Positions 4,896 to 5,362 of a stretch of 5,362 nucleotides of DNA are shown one piece after another; position 1 is the stretch's first letter; each line of letters starts with the position of its first letter. Where the stretch lies: contig CAIJZF010000060.1 in assembly GCA_903825095.1 (NCBI GenBank), positions 1 through 5,362 on the forward strand. Reading direction: 5' to 3'. The DNA is from an uncultured Bacteroidota bacterium (GTDB lineage: Bacteria; Bacteroidota; Bacteroidia; Chitinophagales; Chitinophagaceae). The notes under the pieces were generated by a model. It saw only the letters and a program-made list of their open reading frames with translations. It was not told the origin of the DNA and did not search any database. Position numbers and translations under genes: made by a program.

Positions 4896-5362
4896 ATGGC
4901 AAATACCCTAAAAAGTAAGAAACAACCCAAGGTGAGTGAGGAGAATTTAAATCCTGATAAAGAATCAGATGTATCGGTGACGGAAGTGGTGAAAGATGAG
5001 AGAACCTCCAAAATAATGGGAGCTGTAAGCTTACTGCTTACCTTATTTCTTTTTGTGGCCTTTACTTCATATTTATTTACATGGCAGGACGACCAAGACA
5101 TGGTCCAATTATGGCGTACCCATTTATTTTCTATCAATGATTTAAAAGCAAATAATTTAATGGGCTATGTAGGTGCTTTTGTCGCCTATCAAATGATGTT
5201 CAATGGTTTTGGTTTAGCCGCTTATTTATTTTGCACTTTCTTTTTTGTTTTAGGGGTGAATTTATTTTTCACAAAACCTATTTTTAGTTTATGGCGCAAT
5301 ATTAGATATGTGATATTGGGCTTACTTGTAATTAGCACTTGTTTAGCTTTTGTTACAGCTGG
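4896..5362 (+). CDS. ftsK: DNA translocase FtsK, N-terminal membrane domain (runs off the right edge)
   Basis: FtsK is a division-site ATPase that pumps chromosomal DNA and activates dimer resolution. Only the first 155 codons are present, covering the membrane anchor; the linker, RecA-like motor and gamma DNA-reading domain lie beyond the edge. The sequence opens with a charged, lysine-rich cytoplasmic tail (1-39). Four hydrophobic segments follow at about residues 41-61, 88-101, 104-124 and 137-155. The first ends in the Bacteroidota-typical SYLFTWQDDQD (58-68), and LMGYVGAFVAYQM (88-100) and NGFGLAAY (103-110) follow. An in-frame TAA at 4878-4880 lies just upstream, so ATG 4896 is the earliest possible ATG start. 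It is separated from the DUF423 gene by 75 bases and has its own promoter box. Identification rests on the N-terminal pattern alone, since the Walker motifs are outside the window. Confidence 0.88.
   Translation, partial: MANTLKSKKQPKVSEENLNPDKESDVSVTEVVKDERTSKIMGAVSLLLTLFLFVAFTSYLFTWQDDQDMVQLWRTHLFSINDLKANNLMGYVGAFVAYQMMFNGFGLAAYLFCTFFFVLGVNLFFTKPIFSLWRNIRYVILGLLVISTCLAFVTA

Noticed and set aside
4802..5137. 111-codon minus-strand open frame
   Set aside because: It is antisense to the end of the DUF423 gene and the start of ftsK, both of which have family support. Its composition looks like a reverse reading of coding DNA.
1..5362. A novel defence, mobile or biosynthetic system
   Set aside because: Every sizeable gene belongs to a familiar housekeeping family or is a plain lipoprotein. 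There are no transposase or integrase features, no CRISPR-like spaced repeats, no toxin-antitoxin-sized pairs and no tRNA-like structures visible.

Overview
This window looks like ordinary chromosome from a low-GC member of the Bacteroidota, most likely a Chitinophagaceae-type freshwater or soil bacterium. The assignment rests on four things. PyrF is of the long type 2 form (267 aa). FtsK has the N-terminal style seen in Bacteroidota. There are no Shine-Dalgarno sequences, and the start codons are preceded by A/T-rich leaders. Several gene starts carry a good match to the Bacteroidota -7 promoter element TAnnTTTG. The family name is inferred from general resemblance; no search was run.

Layout, left to right. 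The left edge (1-57, minus) holds the first 19 codons of a gene, probably a membrane protein, with its own promoter at about 101-108. Next comes a small lipoprotein of the DUF4878/NTF2-like type (121-543, minus). It is divergent from pyrF (614-1417, plus), which encodes orotidine 5'-phosphate decarboxylase. pyrF converges, with a 5-base gap, on a DctA-like dicarboxylate/cation symporter gene (1423-2601, minus). That gene is in turn divergent from a glutaryl-CoA dehydrogenase gene (2687-3871, plus). The dehydrogenase is followed on the same strand by shikimate kinase (3899-4417) and a DUF423 membrane protein (4407-4820, overlapping aroK by 11 bases). The 5' end of ftsK (4896 to beyond the right edge) closes the window, with its own promoter.

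How the genes relate. They cover unconnected housekeeping tasks: pyrimidine synthesis, C4-dicarboxylate uptake, breakdown of lysine/tryptophan-derived glutaryl-CoA, the shikimate pathway and chromosome segregation at division. gcdH-aroK-DUF423 is the only likely operon. The one possible functional link is that DctA-family carriers can import orotate, and PyrF acts two steps downstream of orotate. This is speculative because the two genes are convergent.

I saw no mobile element, CRISPR array, tRNA, rRNA, riboswitch or defence system, and no gene-free stretch longer than 300 bases. The most interesting points are at the transcription-signal level. The ftsK -7 box sits so close to the start codon that a leaderless or nearly leaderless mRNA is predicted, and the lipoprotein gene may be similar. 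I found no convincing candidate for a new biological system.
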